Below the pieces are notes generated by a model. That model was not told the origin of the DNA, did not search any database, and saw only the letters and a program-made list of their open reading frames with translations. Below are positions 18,020-26,952 of a stretch of 64,000 nucleotides of DNA, one piece after another. The DNA comes from CBDBZL01 sp965213545 (lineage in GTDB: Bacteria; Pseudomonadota; Alphaproteobacteria; Sphingomonadales; Sphingomonadaceae), in assembly GCA_965213545.1 (NCBI GenBank), contig CBDBZL010000002.1, forward strand, positions 1,054,001 through 1,118,000, read 5' to 3'. The number at the start of each line of letters is the position of its first letter. Position 1 is the stretch's first letter. The position numbers were made by a program, and so were the translations under genes.

Positions 18020-18871
18020 ATGTCTCTTGAAATCCTCGCTGCCGCCGCCGGAGAGGCGCCGGTCAACCAGTTCGGTTTCATGGAAGCCATGAACCAGGGC
18101 GGCTTCGTCGCGTGGTTCATCTTCGGTGTGCTGGTGATCATGTCCGCCGGCTCGTTCTATATCCTCATCACCAAGCTGCTCGAGCAGAACAAGGTGATGA
18201 ACCAGTACAAGGACGTCCATTCCAAGTTCTGGCGGGCGAATTCGCTGGGCGAGGGCGCCACCAAGCTGGAAAAGAACTCCGCCTGGCGCCAGCTGGTCGA
18301 TGATGCGCTGGCCGCCGAATCGCAGCACACCAAGATGACCGACAGCCTGGAGGCGCATGACTGGATGCATGGTTCGCTCGCGCGTTCGGAAGCCTCGATC
18401 AACGCCAAGCTGGCCTCGGGTCTGCCGTTCCTTGCCACCACCGGCGCCACCGCGCCGTTCATCGGCCTGCTGGGCACGGTGATCGGCATCTACCGCGCGC
18501 TCATCAATATCGGAATGGCCGGATCGGCGTCGATCGACAAGGTGGCCGGCCCGGTGGGCGAGGCGCTCATCATGACCGCCATCGGCCTGCTGGTGGCGGT
18601 GCCCGCGGTGATGGCCTATAACTGGCTGCAGAGCCGCAACAAGCGGATCTCGGCAATGCTGACCGGCTTCTCGACCGATCTGATGGCCAACATCACCTCG
18701 CGCGGCGCGGTGAAGCCGGAGCTGATGACCAGCACCTCCACCCCGGCTTCGGCCAAGACCGCCAAGACCGCGCCCGCCACCGCCGGCACGACAACGGCGC
18801 GTCCGGCGACAGCCACCGCCGGCACCGGAACCGCCGGCGTCACTACCACGACGACCAACACCAAGACGTAA
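18020..18871 (+). CDS. exbB: ExbB/TolQ/MotA-family proton channel
   Basis: 283 residues with a good ribosome site (GAGGAAA). Three membrane helices: VAWFIFGVLVIMSAGSFYILITKLL, then GLPFLATTGATAPFIGLLGTVIGIYRALINIG, and GEALIMTAIGLLVAVPAVMAYNWL, the last two carrying the family's conserved TAPFIGLLGTV and ALxxTAxGLxxAxPA signatures. The C-terminal 50 residues are an Ala/Thr-rich low-complexity tail. It forms the ExbB pentamer of the Ton motor in the inner membrane with ExbD. Gap to tonB 40 bases. Confidence 0.92.
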   Translation: MSLEILAAAAGEAPVNQFGFMEAMNQGGFVAWFIFGVLVIMSAGSFYILITKLLEQNKVMNQYKDVHSKFWRANSLGEGATKLEKNSAWRQLVDDALAAESQHTKMTDSLEAHDWMHGSLARSEASINAKLASGLPFLATTGATAPFIGLLGTVIGIYRALINIGMAGSASIDKVAGPVGEALIMTAIGLLVAVPAVMAYNWLQSRNKRISAMLTGFSTDLMANITSRGAVKPELMTSTSTPASAKTAKTAPATAGTTTARPATATAGTGTAGVTTTTTNTKT

Positions 18872-18950
18872 GCTCTTCCGGCGGGCGGCGGCACGATAGG
18901 CTGCCGCCCGCCCGCCGGGGACGACCTCGACCAGGGACAGGACTGAACAC

Positions 18951-19493
18951 ATGGCGATTTCGACGGGTGGCGGCGGTGACGAGACGCCGATGTCCGACAT
19001 CAACACGACCCCGCTGGTGGACGTGATGCTGGTTCTGCTGATCATCTTCCTGATCGCCATCCCGGTGGCCATCCAGCAGATCGAGGACTTGCAGGTGCCG
19101 ATCTTCGAATCGATCGAATCCGACGACAAGATCGAGAACTTGCTGATCACCGTCACCACCACCGATGCAGCGGGACGCACGCCGGGCAATCTGCAGACCG
19201 CCTATGTCGGCGCCACGCGCGATGGCGAATGCCGCGTGTTTCTCAACAACACCACGCTGGTCGATTCGACCGAACTATACGACCAGGCCTTCTCGCGGCT
19301 CGACGCCATCGTCCAGCGCGCAGGCGGCCCGGAGGCGATCATGGAAGAGCCCGACCTCATCCCGCAGGTGCATATCCGCGGAGACGAGAACGCGCCCTGG
19401 CGCTGCGTTGCGGGCACCATCTACAACATCCAGCGCGCGGGCTACCCCACCGTGGGCTTCATCTCGAACCCGGTCGATCCCAATCCCAGCTGA
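18951..19493 (+). CDS. exbD: ExbD biopolymer transport protein (first copy)
   Basis: 180 residues. The N-terminal signature MSDINTTPLVDVMLVLLIIFLIAIPVAI contains the conserved Asp of the membrane helix needed for proton flow. The periplasmic part is longer than usual and contains two Cys (DGECRVF, APWRCVAG) that could form a disulphide; its end HIRGDENAPWRCVAGTIYNIQRAGYPTVGFISNP keeps the ExbD fold. It works with ExbB and TonB. It is one of two exbD genes in the cluster, the paralogues being clearly diverged. Confidence 0.92.
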   Translation: MAISTGGGGDETPMSDINTTPLVDVMLVLLIIFLIAIPVAIQQIEDLQVPIFESIESDDKIENLLITVTTTDAAGRTPGNLQTAYVGATRDGECRVFLNNTTLVDSTELYDQAFSRLDAIVQRAGGPEAIMEEPDLIPQVHIRGDENAPWRCVAGTIYNIQRAGYPTVGFISNPVDPNPS

Positions 19494-19540
19494 GCTGGAT
19501 TGGTTCGGCCGGGGTGAATTAAGGCAAGGAGCAAGCAATC

Positions 19541-19972
19541 ATGGCAATGTCAGGCGGCAAGGACGACGGTACGCCGATGATGGACATGAACACGACGCCG
19601 CTGATCGACGTCATGCTCGTGCTCCTCATCATGTTCATCATCACCATTCCGGTGGCGACGCACGCGGTGGCGATCGACCTGCCGCAGCCGTCCGACCAGC
19701 CGACCGATGATGTCGATCCGGTGGTCAACAAGATCGTGCTGACGCAGAACGGCGAGGTGCTGTGGAACGCCGAGCCGATCACCCAGAACCAGCTGGTCGC
19801 CAACCTCCAACAGACGCTGACCTTCGCGGTCGAGCCCGAGCTCCAGTTCGAGCCCGAGCCCAATGCCAGCTACGACCTGTCGGCTAAGACGCTCAACATC
19901 ATCAAGGCCAGCGGGGTCAGCAAGTTCGGCTTCGTGGGCAACGAGCAATTCCGTGATTTCGCCTCCAGCTAG
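19541..19972 (+). CDS. exbD: ExbD biopolymer transport protein (second copy)
   Basis: 143 residues. MMDMNTTPLIDVMLVLLIMFIITIPVATHAVAIDLPQ gives the ExbD membrane helix with its conserved Asp; the periplasmic domain (NKIVLTQNGEVLWNAEPITQNQLVANLQQTL ... ASGVSKFGFVGNEQF) is of standard size without the Cys pair of the first copy. AAGGAG lies 10 bases upstream. Two adjacent exbD genes are common in alpha- and gammaproteobacterial Ton clusters, where one may serve specific receptors. Confidence 0.92.
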   Translation: MAMSGGKDDGTPMMDMNTTPLIDVMLVLLIMFIITIPVATHAVAIDLPQPSDQPTDDVDPVVNKIVLTQNGEVLWNAEPITQNQLVANLQQTLTFAVEPELQFEPEPNASYDLSAKTLNIIKASGVSKFGFVGNEQFRDFASS

Positions 19973-20014
19973 CGCAGGTTCTCGGTTGCCCTATGAGGGC
20001 TGAGCCGATCGCCT

Positions 20015-20046
20015 TTGGCCGGGCCCATAGCCTTTGGTCCGGCCAA
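20015..20046. terminator. Possible bidirectional hairpin between exbD and the helicase gene
   Basis: TTGGCCGG (20015-20022) and CCGGCCAA (20039-20046) are a perfect inverted repeat between convergent genes. No T-run follows, so it may be a weak or Rho-assisted terminator. Confidence 0.35.
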
Positions 20047-20126
20047 GTTCCGGCCAGCATTCCGATCTTGATGTCACAGTAGCGGCGCGCTCGGCATCGC
20101 GCGTCCTCTGGTCGATCCCCGCGAAG

Positions 20127-22592
20127 CTAGTGGCGCGCTCCGCCCGATAGCACCTCGGCCCCGCCCATCGCCGCCGCCGCCAGGCTCTCCGCCTCGAGCA
20201 GCAGTTCCTCGTCCGCCGCGCCCTGCGGGGTCGCCTCGCGGCCGATCATCACCATCACCGGCACGGCCAGCGGGCTGACCCGGTCGAGCCGGACATGCTC
20301 GATCCGCCCCGCGGCATTGTCGAGCAGATGGCCCAGCCGGCCGACATCGGTCATTCGGGTGCGCGCGTCCGCCCAGGCCGCCTCGATCAACAAGTGGCCG
20401 GGCTCGTATTTGCGCAGCACGTCGTAGATGAGGTCGGTGGAGAAGGTCACCTGCTTGCCCGTCTTCTTGCGCCCGGGATGCTGGCGCTCGACCAGCCCGC
20501 CGATCACCGCCACCTCGCGGAAGGCGCGGCGAAGAAGATGCGAATCCTGCACCCAGTCAATGAACTCGTCGGTCAGGATATCGCGCGACAGCAGCGGCGC
20601 GGGGTCCTCCACGGGTCTGAGGCCCCATACCGCGAGCGAGTAGTCATTGGCGACGAAACCCCCCGGCATCAGCCCCATCGCCTCCATCCGCTGGGTGATG
20701 AGCATGCCGAGCGACTGGTTCGCGTTCCAGCCGATGAAGGTGTAGTAGACGGTGTATTCGCGCTTCACGTGCGGGAAGCTCTCGACCAGCAGGTTGCCGG
20801 GGCCGGGCAGCGAGGAGCGCCAGTCCTGCACCTCGAGCCATTCGCGCACGTCGTCGGGAAAGCGCGCCCAGCCCGCGCGGTCGACCAGCATGGCGCGTAC
20901 CCGGTCGGCAAGGTGGGTGGTCAGCGGCAGGCGGATACCGCCGTATGATGGGATCATCGCCGACTTCGCCGAGGCGCGCACGACAAGCTCCATGTCCTTC
21001 AGTTGCTCGACCTCGACATTGACGCCCGCGAACTGGAACGTGTCGCCCGGTCTCAGCGAAGCGGCGAAGCGCTCCTCCACCCGGCCCAGCGATCGTCCGT
21101 TGCGGAAGCGCACCTCGAGCATCTGGGTGTCGATGATGATCCCTGCGTTCATCCGGTGGCGCTGGGCGAATTCGGGATGCGACAGCCGCCAGGTTCCGTC
21201 CCGATCACGTGTGATGCGGCGGAACTTGTCGTAGGTCTTGAGCGCGTATCCCCCGGTGGCGACGAAATTGAGCACCCGCTCCCACACCGTCTCGTCGACC
21301 CAGGCATAGGCCAGCGTGGAGCGCACCTCCTTCAGCAGCGCGGCCTCGTCGAACGGGCCGGCACACGCGCAGGCCATGACGTGCTGGGCAAGCACGTCGA
21401 GCCCGCCGGGGCGAAAATCCTCGCCATCGCGCATGCCTTCTTCGACCGCGTCCTTGGCCGCCTGCGCCTCGAGGAACTCGAACCGGTTGCCCGGCACAAT
21501 CAGCGCCCGGCTGGCGATATCGAGCCGGTGATTGGCCCGGCCGACCCGCTGGAGCAGCCGCGAGGAACCCTTGGGCGCGCCCATCTGCACCACGCAGTCG
21601 ATATCCCCCCAGTCCACGCCCAGATCCAGGCTGGAGGTGGCGACCAGCGCCCGCAGTTCGCCGCGCGCCATCGCCCCCTCCACCTTGCGCCGCGCCTCCT
21701 TCGACAGCGAGCCGTGGTGAATGCCGATCGCCAGCTTGTCCTCGTTGGCGTCCCACAGATGCTGGAAGATGTATTCGGCCAGGAAACGCGTGTTGGCGAA
21801 TAGCAGCGTGGTCTTGTTGCGGCGGATCTCCTCGTAAAGCTGGGGGATGGCCCAGGTCGCCGCATGGCCGCCCCAGGGCACGCGCGCATCCTCGGGCAGG
21901 AGGATATCGACCACAGGTTCGGCGCCCGTCTCGCCCTCGACCAGCGCCACCCGGTCGATCTCGCCCCAGGGGGCGATCCAGCCGCGGAACGCCTCAGGAT
22001 CGGAGACGGTGGCAGAAAGCCCGGCGCGCGTCAGATCCTGCGCCCCCGCCTCGCTGATCGCCTGCAGCCGGGTCATCGCCAGCGCCAGGAGGTCGCCGCG
22101 CTTGTCGGTGGCGAAGGCATGCACCTCGTCGATCACGATCCGCCTGAGCTGCGAGAACAGCAGGTGGCTGTCCTCGTAGCTGAGCAGCAGTGAGAGCGAT
22201 TCAGGCGTGGTCAGCAGCACATGGGGCGGACGCGCGCGCTGGCGCTGCTTGCGCTCCGAAGGCGTGTCGCCGCTTCGGGTCTCGATGCGGATCGCCAAGT
22301 CCATGTCTTCGACCGGCGCCACTAGGTTGCGCTGCACATCATGCGCCAGCGCCTTCAAAGGCGAGACATAAAGCGTGTGCAGACCATCGGGCGGCGCCGC
22401 TCCGGCCAGTCGCGAGGGGATGAAGGCGGCCAGCGTGGGCAGGAAGCCGGCAAGCGTCTTGCCCGCGCCCGTATCGGCCACCAGCAGCGCGTCCTGCCCG
22501 GCATCGGCGGCGTCCAGCATCTCGGCTTGATGACGGCGCACCCGCCAGCCGCGCGCGTCGAACCAGGACAGGATCTCGGGCGGAATGCTCAT
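20127..22592 (-). CDS. Lhr-type DEXH helicase (ligase-associated DNA repair)
   Basis: 821 residues from ATG 22592, where the family sequence starts (MSIPPEILSWFDARGWRVRRHQAEML); upstream extension is non-coding-like. Superfamily 2 helicase with Walker A VADTGAGKT (about residue 40), IVIDEVHAFA as motif II, VATSSLDLGVDWGDID and LQRVGRANHR (motif VI), then the winged-helix and large C-terminal region of the Lhr core (GYALKTYDKFRRI, FHVKREYTVYYTFIGWNANQSLG-like). This subtype is usually encoded near an ATP-dependent DNA ligase and a nuclease in a DNA-damage operon; those genes are not next to it here, so only the helicase identity is firm. Confidence 0.88.
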   Translation of the reverse strand: MSIPPEILSWFDARGWRVRRHQAEMLDAADAGQDALLVADTGAGKTLAGFLPTLAAFIPSRLAGAAPPDGLHTLYVSPLKALAHDVQRNLVAPVEDMDLAIRIETRSGDTPSERKQRQRARPPHVLLTTPESLSLLLSYEDSHLLFSQLRRIVIDEVHAFATDKRGDLLALAMTRLQAISEAGAQDLTRAGLSATVSDPEAFRGWIAPWGEIDRVALVEGETGAEPVVDILLPEDARVPWGGHAATWAIPQLYEEIRRNKTTLLFANTRFLAEYIFQHLWDANEDKLAIGIHHGSLSKEARRKVEGAMARGELRALVATSSLDLGVDWGDIDCVVQMGAPKGSSRLLQRVGRANHRLDIASRALIVPGNRFEFLEAQAAKDAVEEGMRDGEDFRPGGLDVLAQHVMACACAGPFDEAALLKEVRSTLAYAWVDETVWERVLNFVATGGYALKTYDKFRRITRDRDGTWRLSHPEFAQRHRMNAGIIIDTQMLEVRFRNGRSLGRVEERFAASLRPGDTFQFAGVNVEVEQLKDMELVVRASAKSAMIPSYGGIRLPLTTHLADRVRAMLVDRAGWARFPDDVREWLEVQDWRSSLPGPGNLLVESFPHVKREYTVYYTFIGWNANQSLGMLITQRMEAMGLMPGGFVANDYSLAVWGLRPVEDPAPLLSRDILTDEFIDWVQDSHLLRRAFREVAVIGGLVERQHPGRKKTGKQVTFSTDLIYDVLRKYEPGHLLIEAAWADARTRMTDVGRLGHLLDNAAGRIEHVRLDRVSPLAVPVMVMIGREATPQGAADEELLLEAESLAAAAMGGAEVLSGGARH

Positions 22593-22795
22593 CGCGATGG
22601 CACCATCTAGGCGCGCTTGCCTGGCGGGCCAAGCCTGGAGCTTGCGCGCCCGCTCGTACCGGTCGCCCCCCATGCTCTTTTCGCCGAACCGCTGGAATGC
22701 TGCGCCCAACCGGGGGAACCGAAACGCGGGTGTCGTTCGTTGCTTGGGTAGCAGGTGTGCATCAAGCAACCAGTTGATAGATCAGGAGAACCAAG

Positions 22796-23746
22796 ATGGC
22801 AGAGCGCGACCAATATCGCCGACAGGATAACCGCGACGATTACGACCGCAATTATGGGCTCGAAGGCAATCGCAACGGGCGCGGCAGGCAGGCCGAGCAG
22901 TATGAGAGTGAGCGCCAAGGTTACCGCCAGCGCGATGATCGGTATGACCAGATGGGCGGCGACACTCAGCGCGGCTCCTATGACCGCCAGCAGAACCAGG
23001 CGGACACTCGCGATGATCGCTATGGCGGGTCGTGGCGCGACGATGAGTCCTATAGCGGCGGCGGGGGCGGCGAGCGATATGAAGGTGGCGGACGCGGCAG
23101 CTATGGCGGCGCGCGCTATGACAATCAGAGCGGCGGCTTCGGCAGCTTCAACTCCGAAAATTACGGCAGCGGCAATGTCGGCCGTGGCCAGGGGCGCGAC
23201 AGCTATGGCGGCGGTTCCTATGGTGGCGGTTCCTATGGCGGGGGCTCCGCTGGCGGCGCGGCTTATGGCGGCGGCTCCTATGGCGGCGCTTATGGCCCGG
23301 GCGACCAGCGCGGCTATGATCCGCGCGGTTCGGGATCGGGCGGCCGTGACGATCGCGGGTTCTTCGACAAGGCCGGGGACGAGGTTGCCAGCTGGTTCGG
23401 CAATGACGAGGCCGCGCGCCGGCGCGAGATGGACCATCGCGGCCGTGGTCCGGCCAATTACAAGCGCTCGGACGACCGGTTGCTCGAAGATGCCTGCGAC
23501 AAGCTGACCGAGGACTGGGGCGTCGATGCGCGCAACATCCAGGTCACCGCGCAGGACGGCGAAGTCACGCTCGATGGCACGGTGGACAACCGCCGCGAGA
23601 AGCGACGGGCGGAAGATGTGGTCCACGACATCTCGGGCGTGGCCCATGTGCAGAACAACCTGCGCACCACCGACAGCACCCGCAATACGGCGGACCGCAC
23701 GGTGAACGAGCAGACCAGCGAGCGCAACACCGGCACGCTTGCCTGA
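22796..23746 (+). CDS. BON-domain protein with glycine-rich repeats and SWFG motif
   Basis: 316 residues, AGGAG 7 bases before the ATG. The N-terminal 60 residues are rich in Asp, Arg, Tyr, Gln (YRQRDDRYDQ). Residues about 80-190 are Gly/Tyr/Ser repeats (SYGGG units in tandem around 140-165). A short SWFG motif (GDEVASWFGNDEAARRREMDHRGRGP, about 205-230) precedes a C-terminal BON domain (DRLLEDACDKLTEDWGVDARNIQVTAQDGEVTLDGTVDNRREKRRAEDVVHDISGVAHVQNNL). BON domains bind phospholipid or envelope structures; SWFG-BON proteins are typical stress-related proteins of sphingomonads. No signal peptide is seen. Confidence 0.8.
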   Translation: MAERDQYRRQDNRDDYDRNYGLEGNRNGRGRQAEQYESERQGYRQRDDRYDQMGGDTQRGSYDRQQNQADTRDDRYGGSWRDDESYSGGGGGERYEGGGRGSYGGARYDNQSGGFGSFNSENYGSGNVGRGQGRDSYGGGSYGGGSYGGGSAGGAAYGGGSYGGAYGPGDQRGYDPRGSGSGGRDDRGFFDKAGDEVASWFGNDEAARRREMDHRGRGPANYKRSDDRLLEDACDKLTEDWGVDARNIQVTAQDGEVTLDGTVDNRREKRRAEDVVHDISGVAHVQNNLRTTDSTRNTADRTVNEQTSERNTGTLA

Positions 23747-23772
23747 CCCGCGCGACCATCGCACGCAAAGCA

Positions 23773-23801
23773 AGGGGCTCGTCCGGGAAGGGCGGGCCCC
23801 T
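23773..23801. terminator. Hairpin between convergent genes
   Basis: AGGGGC (23773-23778) pairs with GCCCCT (23796-23801), followed by CCTGCATC. It lies between the BON gene and the convergent DUF1989 gene; no T-run is present. Confidence 0.4.
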
Positions 23802-23826
23802 CCTGCATCATACCGATCCGCCGGGA

Positions 23827-24417
23827 TCAGCGCTCGATCTTGTAGTGGATCGGTTTGAAACTGCCGCCGTTCGAGGCATAGGCCGAGCAGGCGGTCAGCC
23901 CTATAATCAGGTCCATCCGCGCTTCGAAGCGAACAAAATCCCCCGCCTTGCTCACTGGCGGATCCACCCGCAGCCCGCCGCCGGCCGCGTCCACCACCAC
24001 GTTCATGAACACGTTGAATGCGCACGGAATATCATCGGGCTCGATCCCGTGCGGTGCCAGCGCATCGGCCAGATTGCCGAAGCAGCCGCGATGAACGGGC
24101 GCATCGGGATAGAAATGGCGGAAGGTCGCCTCGCTGCATGGAGTGAGCAGGAAATCGTGCACCCCTACTTGGTCCTCGACGATCTTCATCATCGGGTTGG
24201 AGCGGTTGGACCACAGAGTATTGCCCGCGGTCAGGCGGATGGTTTCCTCGTAATCGAAGGTGCGGCCGTTCGAGATCGCCTCGCGCGGATCGGCGACGCT
24301 GAACGCGACCAGATCGCTCACCTGGCAACCGTCGGGATCGATCACCCGCAACGTCTGGCCGCGTGCCAGCGCGAACGCAGTGCCGGTGCGCGGTTCTATT
24401 ATCGCGGTTTCGGGCAA
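23827..24417 (-). CDS. DUF1989 (urea carboxylase-associated) family protein
   Basis: 196 residues from a TTG start at 24417. Family motifs: GQTLRVIDPDGCQVSDLVAFSVADPREAISNGRTFDYEETIRLTAGNTLWSNRSNPMMKIVEDQVGVHDFLLTPCSEATFRHFY, then HRGCFGNLADAL and DIPCAFNVFMNVVVDA. Conserved Cys, His and Asp positions suggest a metal or cofactor site. Members are usually found with urea carboxylase/allophanate hydrolase or guanidine carboxylase, but the reaction is unknown. It follows the YqcI/YcgG gene by 10 bases, so both form one operon. A role in guanidino- or urea-derived compounds is inferred from that pairing. Confidence 0.8.
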   Translation of the reverse strand: MPETAIIEPRTGTAFALARGQTLRVIDPDGCQVSDLVAFSVADPREAISNGRTFDYEETIRLTAGNTLWSNRSNPMMKIVEDQVGVHDFLLTPCSEATFRHFYPDAPVHRGCFGNLADALAPHGIEPDDIPCAFNVFMNVVVDAAGGGLRVDPPVSKAGDFVRFEARMDLIIGLTACSAYASNGGSFKPIHYKIER

Positions 24418-24427
24418 ACCGGTCGGC

Positions 24428-25108
24428 TTACGATGCGCGCTTGTCGGAGAACGGGCAGGTCCAGTCGGGTCCTACCGCGCGACCCGAATATTGCCGCGCC
24501 TCGCTCGCTTCGCCATGGCGCGAGAGCATGGGGTTGAGAGTGCCCGCCAGCGCCTTGTCGCGATCGAGGATAGCCTCGCGCATGCGCTCGTAGCGGCCCT
24601 CCTCGCGCAATCGCTCGAACTGGTCGTGCAGGTTGAACACCATGGTCGGGCGCGGAAACCGGCGTGCCGCGCGGCTGGCGCCGGCGTGCAATCCGACCAC
24701 GAAGAACGCCTCGCCGCCGAAGCTCAATGAAAAATGCGGATCGGCCGGATCAGGGCTGACGCGCGTATCGTAGGATTGTCCGCGCCATTCGTCCTTGTCG
24801 GCAAGCGACTGGATCCGCTCCCACATCGCCTGCTCGAAGGCTTCCTCGCTCATGCGCCTGGGTCCGTCGAACACCACCGCCAGGCTGCGCAGCCCGGTCG
24901 GATCGCTGCGGTAACGCGCCGCCCATTCGATGAGCTGGGAATGGATGGTGACATCGTCCCACCCGCTCTCGATCGAATGCCCGACAATGACCTTGAGCGT
25001 GTCGCGGGCCAGCGCCGATTTGGCACCGACGCACGGAAACCCCTTGTCCTCGATCCGGGCGAACAGCTCGCTTCGCGCTTCCTCGCGCGTGATGTCATCG
25101 ACCAGCAT
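24428..25108 (-). CDS. YqcI/YcgG family protein (GntA-like haem-dependent N-hydroxylase)
   Basis: 226 residues from ATG 25108; an in-frame ATG at 25153 is a less likely start. Family motifs: CVGAKSALARDTLKV, VVFDGPRRMSEEAFEQAMWERIQSL, DPADPHFSLSFGGEAFFVVGLHAGASRAARRFPRPTMVFNLHDQFERLREEGRYERMREAILDRD, then NPMLSRHGEASEARQYSGRAVGPDWTCPF. The His in GLHAGASR and the FNLHDQFE segment are the conserved core. A characterised relative, GntA of guanitoxin biosynthesis, N-hydroxylates a cyclic guanidine in a haem-dependent manner. Most bacterial members are uncharacterised, so only the family is firm. It is in operon with DUF1989, a recurrent pair worth noting. Confidence 0.78.
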   Translation of the reverse strand: MLVDDITREEARSELFARIEDKGFPCVGAKSALARDTLKVIVGHSIESGWDDVTIHSQLIEWAARYRSDPTGLRSLAVVFDGPRRMSEEAFEQAMWERIQSLADKDEWRGQSYDTRVSPDPADPHFSLSFGGEAFFVVGLHAGASRAARRFPRPTMVFNLHDQFERLREEGRYERMREAILDRDKALAGTLNPMLSRHGEASEARQYSGRAVGPDWTCPFSDKRAS

Positions 25109-25236
25109 TGCGGGCGCCGACCCTCTCAATCTTGTGAAATCCGTGCGCCACAACGGGTCAGCGGCGGGCAGGGTTCCGAATTAATGGCGCGAGGTCATGC
25201 GGACCTTGGGGCAGGGTGGGGGAGGCCGACGAACGG

Positions 25237-26646
25237 TCAGTGTCCCGCCTGCGGCCCGCGTTCCAGTCCAGAGGCGGCAAGCTGCTCATCGATCTGCGCC
25301 ATCAACCGCGCCAGGCCCGCCTCGCTGTCGCTTTCTGCCCGCGCGACCAGCACGTCCTGCGTGTTCGAGGCGCGCAGCAGCCACCAGCCATCGGGCGTGG
25401 TGACGCGCACCCCATCGGTATCGTTCACCTCGATCTCGCCCGAAGCGCTCGCCAGCCGCGCCTTGACCTCGTCGATCGCGGCGAACTTGCGCGTCTCGTC
25501 CACCTGGAAGCGCATCTCCGGCGTGTTGAGCATTTCGGGCATCTCGTCGCGCAGCTGGGTGACCGATTTGCCGAGGCGCGCGGCGGCGGCGATGAGTCGC
25601 ACGCCGGCATAGAGCGCATCGTCGAAACCGTAATAGGTGTCGGCGAAAAACACGTGGCCGCTCATCTCGCCGGCCAGAGGCGAGGAAACTTCCTTCATTT
25701 TGGACTTGATCAGCGAGTGGCCGGTTTTCCACATCAGCGGCTGGCCGCCGAGCTGCTCGACGACATTAAACAGCGCCTTGCTGGCCTTAACATCGGCGAT
25801 GATCGTTGCGCCGGCATGGGTTTTCAGAACGTCCTTGGCATAGATCATCAACAGCTGGTCGCCCCAGATCACGCGGCCCTTGCCATCCACCGCGCCGATC
25901 CGGTCGCCATCGCCGTCAAAAGCCACTCCGAAATGGAGGTTCTTCTCCGCGACAAGATTAACCAGATCCTCAAGGTTAGCCTCAACAGTGGGGTCAGGAT
26001 GATGGTTCGGAAAATTCCCGTCGACTTCGGTATACAACAAATGGTGCTCGCCAGGCAGGCGCGCGGCCAGCGCCTCGAGCGCGGGACCCGCAGCGCCGTT
26101 GCCCGCGTCCCAGCCCACCTTGAGCGAGGCGAGCTTGGCCGGGTCGATCCCGTCCAGACCCTGGAGCAGCCGATCGACATAAGCCTCGAGGAGCTCGACG
26201 CGCTCAACGCTTCCGGCACCATCGTCCCAGTCGCCCGCCGCGGCCATCGCGCCCAGTCGTTGGATGTCCTCCCCGAAGAACGGACGTCCCTGAAAAACCA
26301 TCTTGAAGCCATTGTAATTGGGGGGATTATGGCTGCCTGTTATTTGAATTCCGCCATCAACCTCATCGTCTGACGCCTCGGCGTAATAGAGCATCGGGGT
26401 CGCGCTCATGCCGATCTGCCTCACGTCGATGCCGCTTGCGGTAAGCCCTTCGACCAGCGCATGTTCCAGCATGGGAGACGAGCGCCGCCCGTCATAGCCC
26501 ACCGCCACCTTGCTGCCGCCCGCCCGCGCCAAGAGCGTGCCGAAGGAGCGGCCGATCGCCCGTGCGTCATCCGGGCCCAGCGTCTCGCCGATAACGCCGC
26601 GAATATCATATTCGCGCAGCACTGTGGGGTGGAACTGGTGGCTCAT
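25237..26646 (-). CDS. Phosphomannomutase/phosphoglucomutase
   Basis: 469 residues. Interconverts hexose 1- and 6-phosphates for surface polysaccharide precursors (cytosol). The four alpha-D-phosphohexomutase regions are visible: N-terminal REYDIRGVIGETL; catalytic phosphoserine loop TGSHNPPNYNG (Ser at about 105); metal loop DGDGDRIG (about 244-251); sugar-specificity loop SGEMSGH-like SPLAGEMSGHVFF; and phosphate-binding VRVTTPDGWWLLRASNTQ at the C-terminus. The ATG overlaps the stop of the upstream J-domain gene (ATGA), so it is co-translated with it, downstream of mipZ. Confidence 0.9.
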   Translation of the reverse strand: MSHQFHPTVLREYDIRGVIGETLGPDDARAIGRSFGTLLARAGGSKVAVGYDGRRSSPMLEHALVEGLTASGIDVRQIGMSATPMLYYAEASDDEVDGGIQITGSHNPPNYNGFKMVFQGRPFFGEDIQRLGAMAAAGDWDDGAGSVERVELLEAYVDRLLQGLDGIDPAKLASLKVGWDAGNGAAGPALEALAARLPGEHHLLYTEVDGNFPNHHPDPTVEANLEDLVNLVAEKNLHFGVAFDGDGDRIGAVDGKGRVIWGDQLLMIYAKDVLKTHAGATIIADVKASKALFNVVEQLGGQPLMWKTGHSLIKSKMKEVSSPLAGEMSGHVFFADTYYGFDDALYAGVRLIAAAARLGKSVTQLRDEMPEMLNTPEMRFQVDETRKFAAIDEVKARLASASGEIEVNDTDGVRVTTPDGWWLLRASNTQDVLVARAESDSEAGLARLMAQIDEQLAASGLERGPQAGH

Positions 26647-26948
26647 TTTGGCTCCTCGGGGTGATCGATGATGACGGGGGGTATCTGCGCCAGCAACAGG
26701 TCACGCGCCGCATCGGCCTCGTGAACCCGCGCATCGGTCCCCCCGCGATCGGGGTGGACTTCGGCGATGTGGCGACGATGCGCCGCCATGATCGTGCCGC
26801 GATCGGCATCGGCACGCACGCCGAGCAAGGCGCGCGCACCGGCCAGCTTGCGCTGATGCGCGTCGATTTTGGGCTGCCATGGCCAGCGCCCGGTCATCAG
26901 ACGCCAGACCAGCATCACGATTGCGGCAAGAACGAACAGACGCACCAT
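26643..26948 (-). CDS. Membrane-anchored J-domain protein
   Basis: 101 residues. One N-terminal membrane helix (VRLFVLAAIVMLVWRLMTG) is followed by a C-terminal J-domain: ARALLGVRADADRGTIMAAHRRHIAEVHPDRGGTDARVHEADAARDLLL, with the essential HPD motif (HPDRGG). This topology resembles Tim14/Pam18-like and DjlA-like co-chaperones that stimulate DnaK at the membrane. It starts 4 bases after the mipZ stop and its own stop overlaps the mutase start, so three genes are translationally coupled. The partner process is not evident from sequence. Confidence 0.82.
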   Translation of the reverse strand: MVRLFVLAAIVMLVWRLMTGRWPWQPKIDAHQRKLAGARALLGVRADADRGTIMAAHRRHIAEVHPDRGGTDARVHEADAARDLLLAQIPPVIIDHPEEPK

Positions 26949-26952
26949 CGGT

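Noticed and set aside
23200..23300. Short tandem repeats suggesting a CRISPR-like array
   Set aside because: They are in-frame codons for SYGGG repeats within the BON-domain protein; there are no spacers.
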